The position numbers were made by a program, and so were the translations under genes. A stretch of 64,000 nt of DNA, from NCBI GenBank assembly GCA_947383835.1, contig CANDEV010000001.1, positions 1-64,000 on the forward strand. The letters run 5' to 3'. The notes beneath the pieces are model-generated. The model had not been told where the DNA came from and made no database searches. It worked only from the letters and a program-made list of their open reading frames with translations. This document shows, in pieces, positions 34,701-43,378 of the stretch (position 1 is the first letter of the stretch; the number at the start of each line of letters is the position of its first letter). Origin of the DNA: an uncultured Clostridia bacterium. Its GTDB lineage: Bacteria > Bacillota > Clostridia > Oscillospirales > Ruminococcaceae.

Positions 34701-36555
34701 TCAGATACATATTGTTGGCGAATATGCGCACTTGATGACAAAGGATTACGACAGCGCATTACAGTTCGTAAATGATTATTTTCAGATAGATCACAAGCAG
34801 TTTATAAATAAATATTTTGCGGGGGAACGTTCTGATGAAATTGAGCGGAATATTACACCTGCAAAGTACGATAAGCTTTTTAACACGCTTTCCCCGAAAC
34901 AGCTTGAAATTATAAACGACAGTTCTTCCCAATACATTGTTGTGGCGGCAGGTCCGGGCAGCGGGAAAACACGTGTCCTTGTCCACAAGCTGGCTGAACT
35001 TTTGCTTTTGGAGGACGTTAAGCATGAGCAGCTTTTGATGCTGACTTTCTCCCGCGCGGCGGCAACGGAATTCAAAAAACGTTTATATGAGCTTATCGGA
35101 AATGCGGCGGCATTTGTAGAAATAAAAACGTTCCACTCATACTGCTTTGATTTGCTTGGAAAAATCGGAAGTCTTGAAAATGCTCAGAATGTTGTTCGCG
35201 AAGCGACACAGATGATACGGGACGGCGAGGTCGAACTTGGCAGAATTACAAAAACCGTAATTGTTATAGACGAAGCGCAGGACATGGACGGTGATGAATT
35301 TGCGCTTATCGAGGCTCTTATGGAACGAAATGATAATATGCAAGTAATTTCCGTTGGCGACGACGACCAGAACATTTACGGATTTCGAGGTTCGGACTCA
35401 AAATATATGCGGTCGTTCATAACCGAAAATGGTGCGGTGAAATATGAGCTTACAGAAAACTACCGAAGCTGCAAAAGCATTGTCGCACTTGCAAACGCAT
35501 TTGCCGAAACAATTACCGACAGAATGAAAATTGACCCTATTATTGCTGTAAATGATAATGATGGCGAATTGCAGTTTATACGTCACAAAAGCCGCTGTCT
35601 TGACGAAGCTGTTGTAAACAGCGTAATTGCTTCATACAACGGCTCGGGAACAGCATGTGTGCTTACGTCCACAAATGAAGAAGCTTTGCGAATTGCTGGA
35701 CTTTTGCAGAAAAAAGGTCTGAAAGCAAAGCTTATTCAGAGCAATGAGGGCTTTGATATTTACAACATTGCAGAAATTCGTTATTTTATGAAAAAAATTG
35801 AAGCGGGTCTGTTCTCTCCCGTGATAGACGATAAGCTTTGGTCTGCGGCTAAAACTGATTTGAGTGACCGTTACTTGCGAAGCGAATGCTTGCCGCTTTG
35901 TCTTGATTTGCTTGAGGATTTTGAAAAGTCCGTTCAAAGGAAATATAAAACCGATTTGGATATGTTTATCCACGAATCAAAGCTTGAGGACTTTTACCGC
36001 AGCGAAAGGGGGACGATACTTGTTTCCACGATCCACAAGTCCAAGGGGCGGGAATTTGACAGCGTTTATATGCTTTTGAATAACGTCTCTTGCGACACGG
36101 ACGAGGAACGGAGAAAAATTTACGTTGGAATCACCCGTGCGAAATCAAAGCTGTACATTCACTACAATAATAATATTTTTGACGGCTTTGAAATTCCGCA
36201 TATTCAAAAATTCACGGATAAAAATATTTATCCAATGCCTGTGGAAATTACCGTTCAGCTTACTCATCGGGACGTTTATCTCGGATTTTTTTATGATAAA
36301 AAGAATTTGATATTAAATCTTAGAATCGGTATGGGACTTATTCCCACGGCGAATGGTATGAGCATAAACACTCCTAAGGGGACGGTCGAAATTCTGCGTT
36401 ATTCAAAGAGATTTTCCGAAAAAATCAAAAATTTATCTCAAAGAGGATATGTACCCGTTATGGGGAAGATACGCTTTATTGTTGCATGGAAAAACAAGGA
36501 TGACGGCGAGGAATATGCTGTTATTTTGCCTGATATTTATTTCAGGAGGAAATAA
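31777..36555 (+). CDS. exonuclease-RecQ-UvrD fusion DNA helicase
   Basis: 1,592 residues with three enzymatic parts. Residues 1-135 are a DEDD exonuclease (FIDTEVD, CGHNILAHDLKYI, NPLNDALKAMELF). Residues ~260-600 are a RecQ helicase: FPTGGGKS near 283, IDEAHCFSAWGQDFR near 384, QEAGRAGRDQ, followed by a helical RQC/linker region. Residues ~1030-1500 are a UvrD/PcrA-type SF1A helicase: AAGPGSGKTR near 1058, VIDEAQDMDG, GDDDQNIYGFRGSD, STIHKSKGREFD and YVGITRAKSK. One polypeptide thus joins 3'-5' unwinding by two superfamilies with a nuclease, suited to DNA repair or attack on foreign DNA. The frame is intact along its length. Confidence 0.92.
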   Translation: MSRIVFIDTEVDPRTEKVLDYGAVNYLQDKIHTNSEAEFSKFISGNKFICGHNILAHDLKYISETAEKSGAEFVVDTLYLSPLLFPQRPYHALLKDDKLCTDELNNPLNDALKAMELFYDEVNAFENLDEAFKDIFCGLLYTQKEFYGFFEYIKRVPKGDTVQLIREKFDGKICENCDIDALSKSYPIELAYCLSLILTKDKYSIIPHWVHKNFPAVENVMRLLRSTPCENGCDYCDKELDVHKRLKSIFGYDNFREYDGNPLQEKAVKAAVRNESLLAVFPTGGGKSITFQLPALIAGEVSRGLTVVISPLQSLMKDQVDNLEKKGIADAVTINGLLSPIERAEAIERVESGIASILYISPESLRSRTIERLFLSRNISRFVIDEAHCFSAWGQDFRVDYLYIGDFIRELQEKKQLDYKIPVSCFTATAKQKVIADIKDYFKRKLDLELNLYTTNAARTNLRYEVIFKETPEEKYTAMRELIEQKNCPAIVYVSRTKRTYEIAGKLCGDGFKALPFNGGMESSEKQKNQDAFIRDEVQVIVATSAFGMGVDKSNVGLVIHYDISDSLENYVQEAGRAGRDQSIQAECYVLFNDGDLDKHFILLNQTKLSISEIQQVWKAIKDLTGKRPTMRRSALEIARQAGWDDSVSDIDTRVKTAVLALENAGYIKRGKNVPQVFATSIRVPNMTDAGGIIDSSPNLGESEKILAKRIIRFLISSRSIARAGNDEAESRIDYISDKLGVDKADVIRCINVMREDGILDDSKDLTAYIRRNDTKNKSLAVLNKFTALEDFLLSNLEAEEQSIFLKELNEKALDGGVKFSTVNRIKTIFYYWTIKGYIDKSVDAKANRINITPKIDLEKLKSLRNKCTDIAKFIVSYFFDRSLEDKSDKEEILVLFSILELKNAYEDSRVVSVNNEDIENALLYLSKIDSMKLEGGFLVSYSGIEITRLELDNKIQYKKDDYRQLNEFYKQKIRQIHIVGEYAHLMTKDYDSALQFVNDYFQIDHKQFINKYFAGERSDEIERNITPAKYDKLFNTLSPKQLEIINDSSSQYIVVAAGPGSGKTRVLVHKLAELLLLEDVKHEQLLMLTFSRAAATEFKKRLYELIGNAAAFVEIKTFHSYCFDLLGKIGSLENAQNVVREATQMIRDGEVELGRITKTVIVIDEAQDMDGDEFALIEALMERNDNMQVISVGDDDQNIYGFRGSDSKYMRSFITENGAVKYELTENYRSCKSIVALANAFAETITDRMKIDPIIAVNDNDGELQFIRHKSRCLDEAVVNSVIASYNGSGTACVLTSTNEEALRIAGLLQKKGLKAKLIQSNEGFDIYNIAEIRYFMKKIEAGLFSPVIDDKLWSAAKTDLSDRYLRSECLPLCLDLLEDFEKSVQRKYKTDLDMFIHESKLEDFYRSERGTILVSTIHKSKGREFDSVYMLLNNVSCDTDEERRKIYVGITRAKSKLYIHYNNNIFDGFEIPHIQKFTDKNIYPMPVEITVQLTHRDVYLGFFYDKKNLILNLRIGMGLIPTANGMSINTPKGTVEILRYSKRFSEKIKNLSQRGYVPVMGKIRFIVAWKNKDDGEEYAVILPDIYFRRK

Positions 36556-36575
36556 AGTTTAAGTTGTAGACAGCT

Positions 36576-37406
36576 TTATGTTTCCGACATTGATTCTTTA
36601 ATTTCCGCAACCGAGTAAATAACCATTTTTCTTGTTATTTTATCGGAATGTAACGGAACTTTCATTCTTTTGTTATAATAAGTCATGATAGCGTCGGCAT
36701 ATCCTGATGTGCCGTTGCGCCGTTCTGCGGCGGCTCTTGAAATTTCTCTTACAGAAACCTTTCCCAATTTGCTTTTGAACATATCATCTTTTAAATTTTT
36801 ATCAAATTCGGATACGATCAGCGCAACTGCTTTCAGCATATTTGCACTGAAAGCTTCACGTTCTCCCTCCCATGTCCCTATACAAAGATTAAGGGTTCTT
36901 TGCAAATTAGGCAGACCATATTTATTATATATAAATTCCAAAGCGCCTACGGCGCATATTCCTCCTGTACACGGTCTGGGACTTATAGTCATTCCATAAG
37001 ATTCGACCAACCCTTTTATTATCAATTGGCGGTCATTTCCCGCTTCGATATTTGCCACAAATATCTCATACGGTGCAAGCGGTCTTGTGTATTTAAGCTG
37101 ATTTGCAAAAATATCCGCTTCCTCTTCATAGTACAGATCGTCATAAACCATGCACCATACAGGAGTATCACGAGAACCTGAGACAAGAGCAACTATTTCA
37201 ATTGTATGCTGACCGTTAAATACATAATTAACGCCGTCTCTGCGGCTCACTTTAACGGGATTTATCTGATATAAATTAAAATCCTTTGCCGCTTTTTCTA
37301 CGTGTTTGAACGATAAATTTCGCTGATATTCCTGATTAGCCACAAGATTTTTTATTGGTATCTGTTCAAAGTTAACATTGGGAACATATTCGCTAAAATT
37401 ATTCAT
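36576..37406 (-). CDS. ParB-like nuclease-domain protein, second of a pair
   Basis: 276 residues. The N-terminus has the ParB/sulfiredoxin layout: IPIKNLVANQEYQRNLSF, then a VSRRDGVNYVFNGQHTIEIV strand pair where NGQHT stands at the usual GxxR/H nucleotide-binding position. The remainder is helical with a Cys pair (PCTGGICAVGAL). It overlaps the preceding ParB-like gene by 8 nt, so they are coupled. It is the last gene in the recombinase-led operon. A partition, regulatory or nuclease role is possible; a chromosomal ParB is unlikely. Confidence 0.7.
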   Translation of the reverse strand: MNNFSEYVPNVNFEQIPIKNLVANQEYQRNLSFKHVEKAAKDFNLYQINPVKVSRRDGVNYVFNGQHTIEIVALVSGSRDTPVWCMVYDDLYYEEEADIFANQLKYTRPLAPYEIFVANIEAGNDRQLIIKGLVESYGMTISPRPCTGGICAVGALEFIYNKYGLPNLQRTLNLCIGTWEGEREAFSANMLKAVALIVSEFDKNLKDDMFKSKLGKVSVREISRAAAERRNGTSGYADAIMTYYNKRMKVPLHSDKITRKMVIYSVAEIKESMSET

Positions 37407-38220
37407 TACAATTTTCCTCCATTAATTTTAAAATATTTTCAACGGAACTATTAAGCTCTTTGAGTGCTGACATCAACTGAATTTTCATATTGTTTGTTGC
37501 TTTTTCAAAATTTCCCGAATTTCTTACTCGTTCTATCGATCCGATCCATGACGGAATGGTAAGTTTAAGTCCTGCCAAATCTGCATCGGGGTCATAATCG
37601 GGCATTATTTTTATTTTTGCGTGGACAGTTTTATCTTCAAGTTTTAATATTTCAGATTTCCTACAATATTTATGTGCCTCTGCTGTCAATTTACACATTT
37701 TATAATATGGTACAGAAATTTTTTCTGCTAAAACATCATTTATATAATCTGTATAGTCATCTGCCAATTCATCAATCTTTCGTGAAAGCATTGAGTATTT
37801 CCATATGGTAGATGTATGTTTATTATAATCTGCTGCAATTTTTTTAATAATATCATTTCCTGATATTCCTTTTTTTATGCCAAGACTCCTTTGAGTTAAA
37901 AAAAGCTTGCCTATAAGATATGCTTTCATTTTTAAAGTTAAGTCTTTTCTGTTTAATTGATTTAAGCATATCCATTCAATAACTTCATTGCGGTTTTTAA
38001 AATTTATTTCGCAAATTTCAAATGGAATGTCGTTATCCAGGCAAATTTCATATCTGTCATATCCGTCGAGTAGAATACCATTCCATACGTGCAAAGGATT
38101 TATACACCCATTTGATAAAATACTTGTTTTTAATTTTTTGATTTTTTCATTGCTTTTGTTAAAAAACAACCGTCTGAATTCAGTATCAATTATAAGCTGC
38201 TGCAAATTAAATTTTTTCAT
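37399..38220 (-). CDS. ParB-like protein, first of a pair
   Basis: The 273-residue form starts at 38220 (MKKFNLQQLIID) with a weak GGGTGAAG site, overlapping the upstream gene by 14 nt. The N-terminal ParB fold shows IKKLKTSILSNGCINPLHVW, NGILLDGYDRYEICLDN and IPFEICEINFKNRNEVIEW. A following helical region (LNRKDLTLKMKAYLIGKLF, HTSTIWKYSMLSRKIDEL) looks like an HTH, as in ParB/Noc/KorB. It probably binds DNA of its own element and is coupled on both sides. Confidence 0.75.
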   Translation of the reverse strand: MKKFNLQQLIIDTEFRRLFFNKSNEKIKKLKTSILSNGCINPLHVWNGILLDGYDRYEICLDNDIPFEICEINFKNRNEVIEWICLNQLNRKDLTLKMKAYLIGKLFLTQRSLGIKKGISGNDIIKKIAADYNKHTSTIWKYSMLSRKIDELADDYTDYINDVLAEKISVPYYKMCKLTAEAHKYCRKSEILKLEDKTVHAKIKIMPDYDPDADLAGLKLTIPSWIGSIERVRNSGNFEKATNNMKIQLMSALKELNSSVENILKLMEENCNE

Positions 38221-38590
38221 AATCTTCACCCGAAATCTCAAAAGCTTTTTTTAAGTCAAAACACGCAATATTTTCATCAAAACTGTAATTACCTATTATT
38301 TTGTATGAGCCTACAAACTGTAATTTCTCACAAATATTTATTAATCTTGCAATTAATATTTTACTAAAAATTTCATAGCTATTTTTGCCGCAAAGTTTAC
38401 TCCAATTTATTTTGTGGCTGAAATTTGTTCTTGTTTCTGAAGTGCGTACTGCGACATATAATTTTTCGGGATTGACCAGCAGTTCTACATAAGCAGGGCT
38501 TCCCAGCATATATAAAGTCTGCTTATGTATCCTTATTAGAGATTTTTTTGTGTCAATAAGTATTGTCGGTTTGCATACATTATTTTTCAT
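38207..38590 (-). CDS. stand-alone copy of the recombinase C-terminal domain (short)
   Basis: 127 residues. It carries a cut-down version of the domain seen at 38,580 and in the recombinase C-terminus: LVNPEKLYVAVRTSET lines up with LVNPDEKNLVVKPSSE and LINPVRGLLAIRGSDK, and the KINWSKLCGKNSYEIFSKIL segment with IWYSVNSKTGKKRPRYI. I know no named family. It overlaps the genes on both sides, so it belongs to a translationally coupled operon. No catalytic motif is visible; a DNA- or protein-binding role is guessed. Confidence 0.6.
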   Translation of the reverse strand: MKNNVCKPTILIDTKKSLIRIHKQTLYMLGSPAYVELLVNPEKLYVAVRTSETRTNFSHKINWSKLCGKNSYEIFSKILIARLINICEKLQFVGSYKIIGNYSFDENIACFDLKKAFEISGEDYEKI

Positions 38591-39245
38591 TATTTGTCAC
38601 CTGACTTTCAATATTATTTGTTTCGGAATTTGATTTTTGTAAATCATCTTTTTCTTTGAGTCCAAAAACGACATATCCGTCAAAAACATTGATTTGAAAA
38701 GATTTTTTATGTTCTTCAACAGGAAGTCCGAATTGATTCTTCCATTCTTCAGGGAAAGCAGGTATACGGGAATTTTTAACTTTTTTCCCGTCCGAAGCTT
38801 CCCGCTGAAATACTTCGGTACTTGTTAAATCAAATAAAAAAATATATTCTCCGTTAGAACATATCAGCTTTCCCAATAATTTGTACTTAAAATCCGAATT
38901 CCAGTTCATAAGTGAAAAAAGCTTACCGCAAAATATTCTACTTTTAATGTATCTTGGTCTCTTTTTTCCGGTTTTGGAATTTACTGAATACCATATAATT
39001 GAATCTCTTACATTTTCAGAGCTTGGTTTTACAACAAGATTTTTTTCATCGGGATTTACAAGAAATTGTATATATTTAGTGTTTGGAAGCTTGTTTATAC
39101 ATGCGGAATTTAAATTGATCCTGTCATTATTAAAAGTAATAGATGGCTCGTTAAGATGAGCAAAAAATTCACCCCTTACAACTTGATAGCCGTCGTAATT
39201 AAAATCATTATCTATAATTATTTCTTCGTTTATTTCATTCTTCAT
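38580..39245 (-). CDS. stand-alone copy of the recombinase C-terminal domain (long)
   Basis: 221 residues from the ATG at 39245, which has AAGGGAGAATAAAA upstream inside the end of the recombinase gene. Conserved blocks shared with the recombinase C-terminus include YQVVRGEFFA (recombinase YEIARSQFFD), LVNPDEKNLVV, WNSDFKYKLLGKLI (recombinase WNIEYKYRLSGVIM) and FPEEWKNQFGLP (recombinase YPKEWTNGFGNE). The match covers the whole protein, so this is a duplicated domain without the catalytic half. It is probably a partner or modulator of the recombinase. Confidence 0.65.
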   Translation of the reverse strand: MKNEINEEIIIDNDFNYDGYQVVRGEFFAHLNEPSITFNNDRINLNSACINKLPNTKYIQFLVNPDEKNLVVKPSSENVRDSIIWYSVNSKTGKKRPRYIKSRIFCGKLFSLMNWNSDFKYKLLGKLICSNGEYIFLFDLTSTEVFQREASDGKKVKNSRIPAFPEEWKNQFGLPVEEHKKSFQINVFDGYVVFGLKEKDDLQKSNSETNNIESQVTNNEK

Positions 39246-41091
39246 TTTTATTCTCCCTTGGCAGTGAAAGTATCGACTCAATAGTTTCTTTAATAATTGA
39301 TTTGTCCGTAGTGTAAGCTTGTTCGCTTATAAATGTTTTTCCTTTATCGTTTAAATAAACGTCTCCCGATAAATAGACCTTTGAATGACTGTAATATTCA
39401 TTTCCAAAACCGTTTGTCCATTCTTTCGGATATGCGTAAACTGACTTTGATGTGCTGCAAACAGGATTAATGTATGTTTCAGAATCGTTTAAAGAATTTT
39501 TATTTTCATTGATAATGTCAGCAGGAATTAATACTTCAGGTTCACGTAAATTGAAAATAATTGCAGATTCATTATTTTCATTTTTCATAATAACTCCGCT
39601 TAAACGATATTTATACTCGATATTCCACGAGAAAATTTCAAATATTGTTTTCAAAAAAGCTTTTCCGCCTATATATTTAGGAGAGTTTCCACGTTTGCTT
39701 ACAGTTATCCATGATATTGAATTTTTTATTGTTTTGTCCGAACCGCGGATTGCCAACAGTCCTCTTACCGGATTTATAAGCATTTCTATATATGGAATAT
39801 TATCCATTTTTTTCATGCAGTTTGTATTGAACATTATATGAGAAACGGACATAATTACAGTAAGCTTTTCGGGAACATCAAAAAATTGTGAGCGAGCGAT
39901 CTCATAACCTCTTAGATCAAATGAGCTTTCTGTATTATCGGATTTTTCTTTATTTATTTTTTCGCTGTTGGAATATGCGCTTTCGGAAGCACGCATATAA
40001 TCCTCTGCTTTAAATCCTGCCCATTTGCAGTGTACTGTCACAAAACCTCTAAATGCCCCGTCAGTAATAACTCTTAGCTCGGGAAGAATACCTTTATTTC
40101 CGTATTTTGCATTATCTATAAGCTTCTGGACTGCAAGAAAATCATCTCTCGAAACGATTGCCTCATGATGATCTTTACGCTTGTATTGATTTCTGTCCTG
40201 CCTGTTTTTTCGTGAACGGTGGTCAAGATAATCGGGAGTCCATGTTTTTCGTGCTGTTATATCTCCGCAATGACGTTCATTTCTGAGAATACCTATAACT
40301 GAGCCCGCAGACCATATCGTATTTCCTTTAGGTGTTTTAATACCTGCTTTTGTTAGTATTTCAGCAATTTCCTTGCTGCTGTATCCATACAAATACATAA
40401 AAAACATCAGCTTGACAATTTCAGCCTCTTTTTTATTTATAACAAGATTTCCGTCTTCATCAAGATCATATCCGAATAATTCCGGAGTTAAAAATATACC
40501 TCTTTTAAAACGCATTTCCACCGACGTATTCATGACCTCGCTTTTAATATGACTTTCTTCCTGCGCAAGAACCGATATAATACTCATAGTCATTTCAAAC
40601 GCAGGTTCAAGAGAATTAATGCCCTCGGATTCAAAAAATACGCCTATTGGAGGGTCACGTTTTTTTAATTTGCGTACATAGTTTCCGAAATCCAATTGAT
40701 TTCTTGCAAATCTTGAAATGCTTTTTGTAACGATCAAATCAATTTTACCTTTTTCACAGTCATCTATCATTCGCATAAATTCATCTCTGTGCAGCAAAGA
40801 CGTGCCGGAAATTCCTTCGTCTGCATATATAGCTACTAAATGCCAATTCTTATGAAAATTAACAAAGTCCTGATAATGATTTTTTTGAAGCTCATATGAA
40901 GATGTTTGACGGGGGTCGCCTGTAGACACTCTCGCATAAACGGCAACGCGCATTTCTCTGTCCGAACTATATATGTCCGTTTTAGGAAGTGCAGGAATTA
41001 CCTCTAATTCTGATGAATCAACACCTTTGTATCTATTCCTGATTTTTTCTTTTTGTTCGGTTTTGCTTAAGTTTTTATCTTTGTCTGTCAT
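39235..41091 (-). CDS. serine recombinase with extra C-terminal domain
   Basis: 618 residues. The resolvase domain has VAVYARVSTGDPRQTSSYEL with the catalytic Ser, DEGISGTSLLHRDEFMRM and VTKSISRFARNQLDF. The Recombinase domain follows (LTPELFGYDLDEDGNLVINK, GSVIGILRNERHCGDI). In place of the usual zinc ribbon and coiled coil, residues ~395-600 form an unusual domain also found alone in the next two genes. Such enzymes excise or integrate mobile elements. The operon runs recombinase, two stand-alone domains, two ParB-like proteins, every junction overlapping. A divergent XRE gene and a 15-bp palindrome lie upstream. Confidence 0.88.
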   Translation of the reverse strand: MTDKDKNLSKTEQKEKIRNRYKGVDSSELEVIPALPKTDIYSSDREMRVAVYARVSTGDPRQTSSYELQKNHYQDFVNFHKNWHLVAIYADEGISGTSLLHRDEFMRMIDDCEKGKIDLIVTKSISRFARNQLDFGNYVRKLKKRDPPIGVFFESEGINSLEPAFEMTMSIISVLAQEESHIKSEVMNTSVEMRFKRGIFLTPELFGYDLDEDGNLVINKKEAEIVKLMFFMYLYGYSSKEIAEILTKAGIKTPKGNTIWSAGSVIGILRNERHCGDITARKTWTPDYLDHRSRKNRQDRNQYKRKDHHEAIVSRDDFLAVQKLIDNAKYGNKGILPELRVITDGAFRGFVTVHCKWAGFKAEDYMRASESAYSNSEKINKEKSDNTESSFDLRGYEIARSQFFDVPEKLTVIMSVSHIMFNTNCMKKMDNIPYIEMLINPVRGLLAIRGSDKTIKNSISWITVSKRGNSPKYIGGKAFLKTIFEIFSWNIEYKYRLSGVIMKNENNESAIIFNLREPEVLIPADIINENKNSLNDSETYINPVCSTSKSVYAYPKEWTNGFGNEYYSHSKVYLSGDVYLNDKGKTFISEQAYTTDKSIIKETIESILSLPRENKNEE

Positions 41092-41160
41092 GGTCAGTTA
41101 CCCTTTCTGTATAAATTTACGCTTTTTGACATTATACAATATTTTTTTCATAAAATAAAT

Positions 41161-41193
41161 ACACTATTACTTCAAACATTGAAGTAATAGTGT
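41161..41193. promoter_or_regulatory. 15-bp perfect palindrome between recombinase and XRE genes
   Basis: ACACTATTACTTCAA (41161-41175), 3 nt, and its exact complement (41179-41193). It lies 70 nt upstream of the recombinase start in a divergent spacer, with no T-run beyond. An XRE operator or a recombination site are the two likely readings. Confidence 0.6.
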
Positions 41194-41336
41194 AAGTTTT
41201 AATATAAACTTTACAAATTGTTTTAAAAATGCAATTATTATATGATTTATAAACAGATTTTTTCTTAACATGGTAAAATGTTGGTATGACGTATAATTTT
41301 ATAATTTGCGTTAAATTATTTTAGGAGGACAATCAT

Positions 41337-41660
41337 ATGAAAATCAACTATTTGTTACTGGGAGAAAAAATCAAAAAAATTAGAAGAAGAAAAAATTTAT
41401 CGCAAAGCACCCTCGCTGAACTTGTTAATGTTTCAATATCTTACATAAGCAGGGTAGAGTGCGGAAAAGATCATATCAGTCTTGATCTTCTTGTAAATGT
41501 ATGCGAGGCGTTGGAAACCAATGTGGATGAAATTTTGACAAAAAATCATTTTGATGAATATTCATATCTTATGAAGGAAAGTACAGACTTGGAGAAAAAA
41601 CTTATAATAGCAGTATGCGATGCAATTACAGAAATAATTAGAAAAGAAAATATGCAATAA
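41337..41660 (+). CDS. XRE-family regulator of the recombinase module
   Basis: 107 residues after TTTAGGAGGACAATCAT. An HTH occupies residues ~8-62 (LGEKIKKIRRRKNLSQSTLA, VSISYISRVECGKDHISLDL), followed by a helical dimerisation tail. It is divergent from the recombinase operon and probably represses it. A long hairpin terminator follows. Confidence 0.85.
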   Translation: MKINYLLLGEKIKKIRRRKNLSQSTLAELVNVSISYISRVECGKDHISLDLLVNVCEALETNVDEILTKNHFDEYSYLMKESTDLEKKLIIAVCDAITEIIRKENMQ

Positions 41661-41672
41661 AAATTTGTTAAA

Positions 41673-41717
41673 CAAAGAAAACACTCCAAATGCGTGATTT
41701 TTGGAGTGCTTTCTTTG
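41673..41717 (+). terminator. terminator of the XRE gene
   Basis: An 18-bp arm pair with one mismatch (41673-41690 with 41700-41717, containing CACTCCAAA) and a short loop. A-rich and T-rich ends make it usable in both directions. Confidence 0.75.
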
Positions 41718-41824
41718 AATTTATTAACCAAAATATATTACAGATACCTTGACAAAATAATAGTATGAAGCTATAATAATTATAAAAAAGTCAAACGAAA
41801 TTTGTCGATTTAAGAAGATGCTTT

Positions 41825-43186
41825 ATGAAAAACAATTTATTTTCAGCCAAAGATTTAGAAATTGTATATAAGCTTGCCAAGAAAGTTCGCAACTGCGGCG
41901 GTACAGTTTATTTTGTGGGCGGTTACGTCAGGGACAAGCTTCTCGCTATAGAAAGCAAGGATATTGACGTTGAGATACACAATATTCCAGAGGATAAATT
42001 AATGGAAATCCTTTCGGAATTCGGAGAGGTCAGGGTCATAAGATTTTCCTTTACACTATACCGTGTAAAAGGCTGCCATGTTGATTTTACCGTACCTCGT
42101 GAGGGAAATGGCTCGTCCGACAGCTTGAGAATCGCTTCCATGCACCGTGATTTTACTATCAATTCTATGATGGAAAACGTGCTTACAGGTGAGATAATTG
42201 ATTTATGGAACGGTCGGCAAGACCTTGAAAAACATATTATCCGCCATGTTTCCACGGAAACCTTTGCGGAAGACGAGGTTCGTGTTTTACGAGCCGCACA
42301 GTTTTCTGCACGCTTCGGCTATGAAATTGCTGACGAAACAATTGAATTATGCAGGAATATAAATATATCAAACCTGCCATTCCAGCGCATTTTGGCAGAG
42401 CTTGAAAAGACTTTCCACAAAGCGGAAAAACCGTCGATTTTCTTTGAACAGCTAAGAAAAATGGAGCAGCTTGATTATTGGTTCCCAGAATTAAAAGCAC
42501 TGATCGGAATTGAACAGGACTGCAATTTCCACCATGAGGGGGACGTTTGGACACATACAATGCTTGTGTTGGACGAAGCGGCAAAAGTCCGCAAACAGGC
42601 AAAGCACCCCAAAAGGCTTATGCTTTCCGCATTGTGCCATGATATGGGCAAGGGCGTGGTATCATATACGGACGTAAAGGGCGTCCCGCATTACTGCAAT
42701 TACAAAAAGCACAGACTTTATGCTGTGAAAGAATTCATCGAAAGAATAACACACAGCAAAAATATTGCAATATACATAGAAAATATGATTGAGATGTATA
42801 AAAAACCGAATGAGATAATCGAAAAAGGCACTAAGCTTAAGGAAATAAATAAAATGTTTGATGATGTATTCAATCCAAACGATCTGATATTGCTTTCTAT
42901 TTGCGACAACCGTGGCAGATTTCCGCATGGAAATGACAACGAAAAAATTTTGTTTGAGTATTTGGACACATATTACGAGATTATGGCGCAGCCCTACGTT
43001 ACAAAAGAAGATCTGGCAAACGCGGGAATTTCCTCGAAAAGAAAAATTTCAAAAGCGTATAAATATGCTCACAAGCTGCGGCTTGCGGGAATTGAAAAAT
43101 CGGAAGCTTTGCAGAAAACGCTTGATTATATGAACAAGCCAACGGTACACAATAATAAAAGTAAACGTAAGCCGACCGCAGTCTAA
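41825..43186 (+). CDS. cca: CCA tRNA nucleotidyltransferase / poly(A) polymerase family with HD domain
   Basis: 453 residues. The nucleotidyltransferase head has VYFVGGYVRDKLL and SKDIDVEIHN with the catalytic DxD, then RDFTINSM and EDEVRVLRAAQFSARF. A C-terminal HD phosphohydrolase-like domain follows (HHEGDVWTHTMLVLDEA, LSALCHDMGKG). It adds or repairs the CCA end of tRNAs; the HD part may trim 2',3'-cyclic ends. Only a weak AAGAAG site precedes the ATG. It is monocistronic, closed by the hairpin at 43,296. Confidence 0.88.
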   Translation: MKNNLFSAKDLEIVYKLAKKVRNCGGTVYFVGGYVRDKLLAIESKDIDVEIHNIPEDKLMEILSEFGEVRVIRFSFTLYRVKGCHVDFTVPREGNGSSDSLRIASMHRDFTINSMMENVLTGEIIDLWNGRQDLEKHIIRHVSTETFAEDEVRVLRAAQFSARFGYEIADETIELCRNINISNLPFQRILAELEKTFHKAEKPSIFFEQLRKMEQLDYWFPELKALIGIEQDCNFHHEGDVWTHTMLVLDEAAKVRKQAKHPKRLMLSALCHDMGKGVVSYTDVKGVPHYCNYKKHRLYAVKEFIERITHSKNIAIYIENMIEMYKKPNEIIEKGTKLKEINKMFDDVFNPNDLILLSICDNRGRFPHGNDNEKILFEYLDTYYEIMAQPYVTKEDLANAGISSKRKISKAYKYAHKLRLAGIEKSEALQKTLDYMNKPTVHNNKSKRKPTAV

Positions 43187-43295
43187 GATCCCTGTCCTAC
43201 AAATTCGGCATTAATGCAGCACGCAAAATCATGATTAGGCAAACGATAAAATTCAGTATTGCTAAAAAGCGTTATTACAGAAAATAAAGAATAAG

Positions 43296-43327
43296 AGGGA
43301 CGAATTTTTCGTCCCTAAATATTTTTT
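43296..43327 (+). terminator. terminator after the nucleotidyltransferase gene
   Basis: AGGGACGAA-TTT-TTCGTCCCT (43296-43316) is followed by AAATATTTTTT. It is 110 nt past the stop codon; nothing else is seen in 43,187-43,295. Confidence 0.7.
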
Positions 43328-43378
43328 GTACTATATAAACATTGTCATATAAAGCGGCAGAGTGATTTTAGTATCCGA

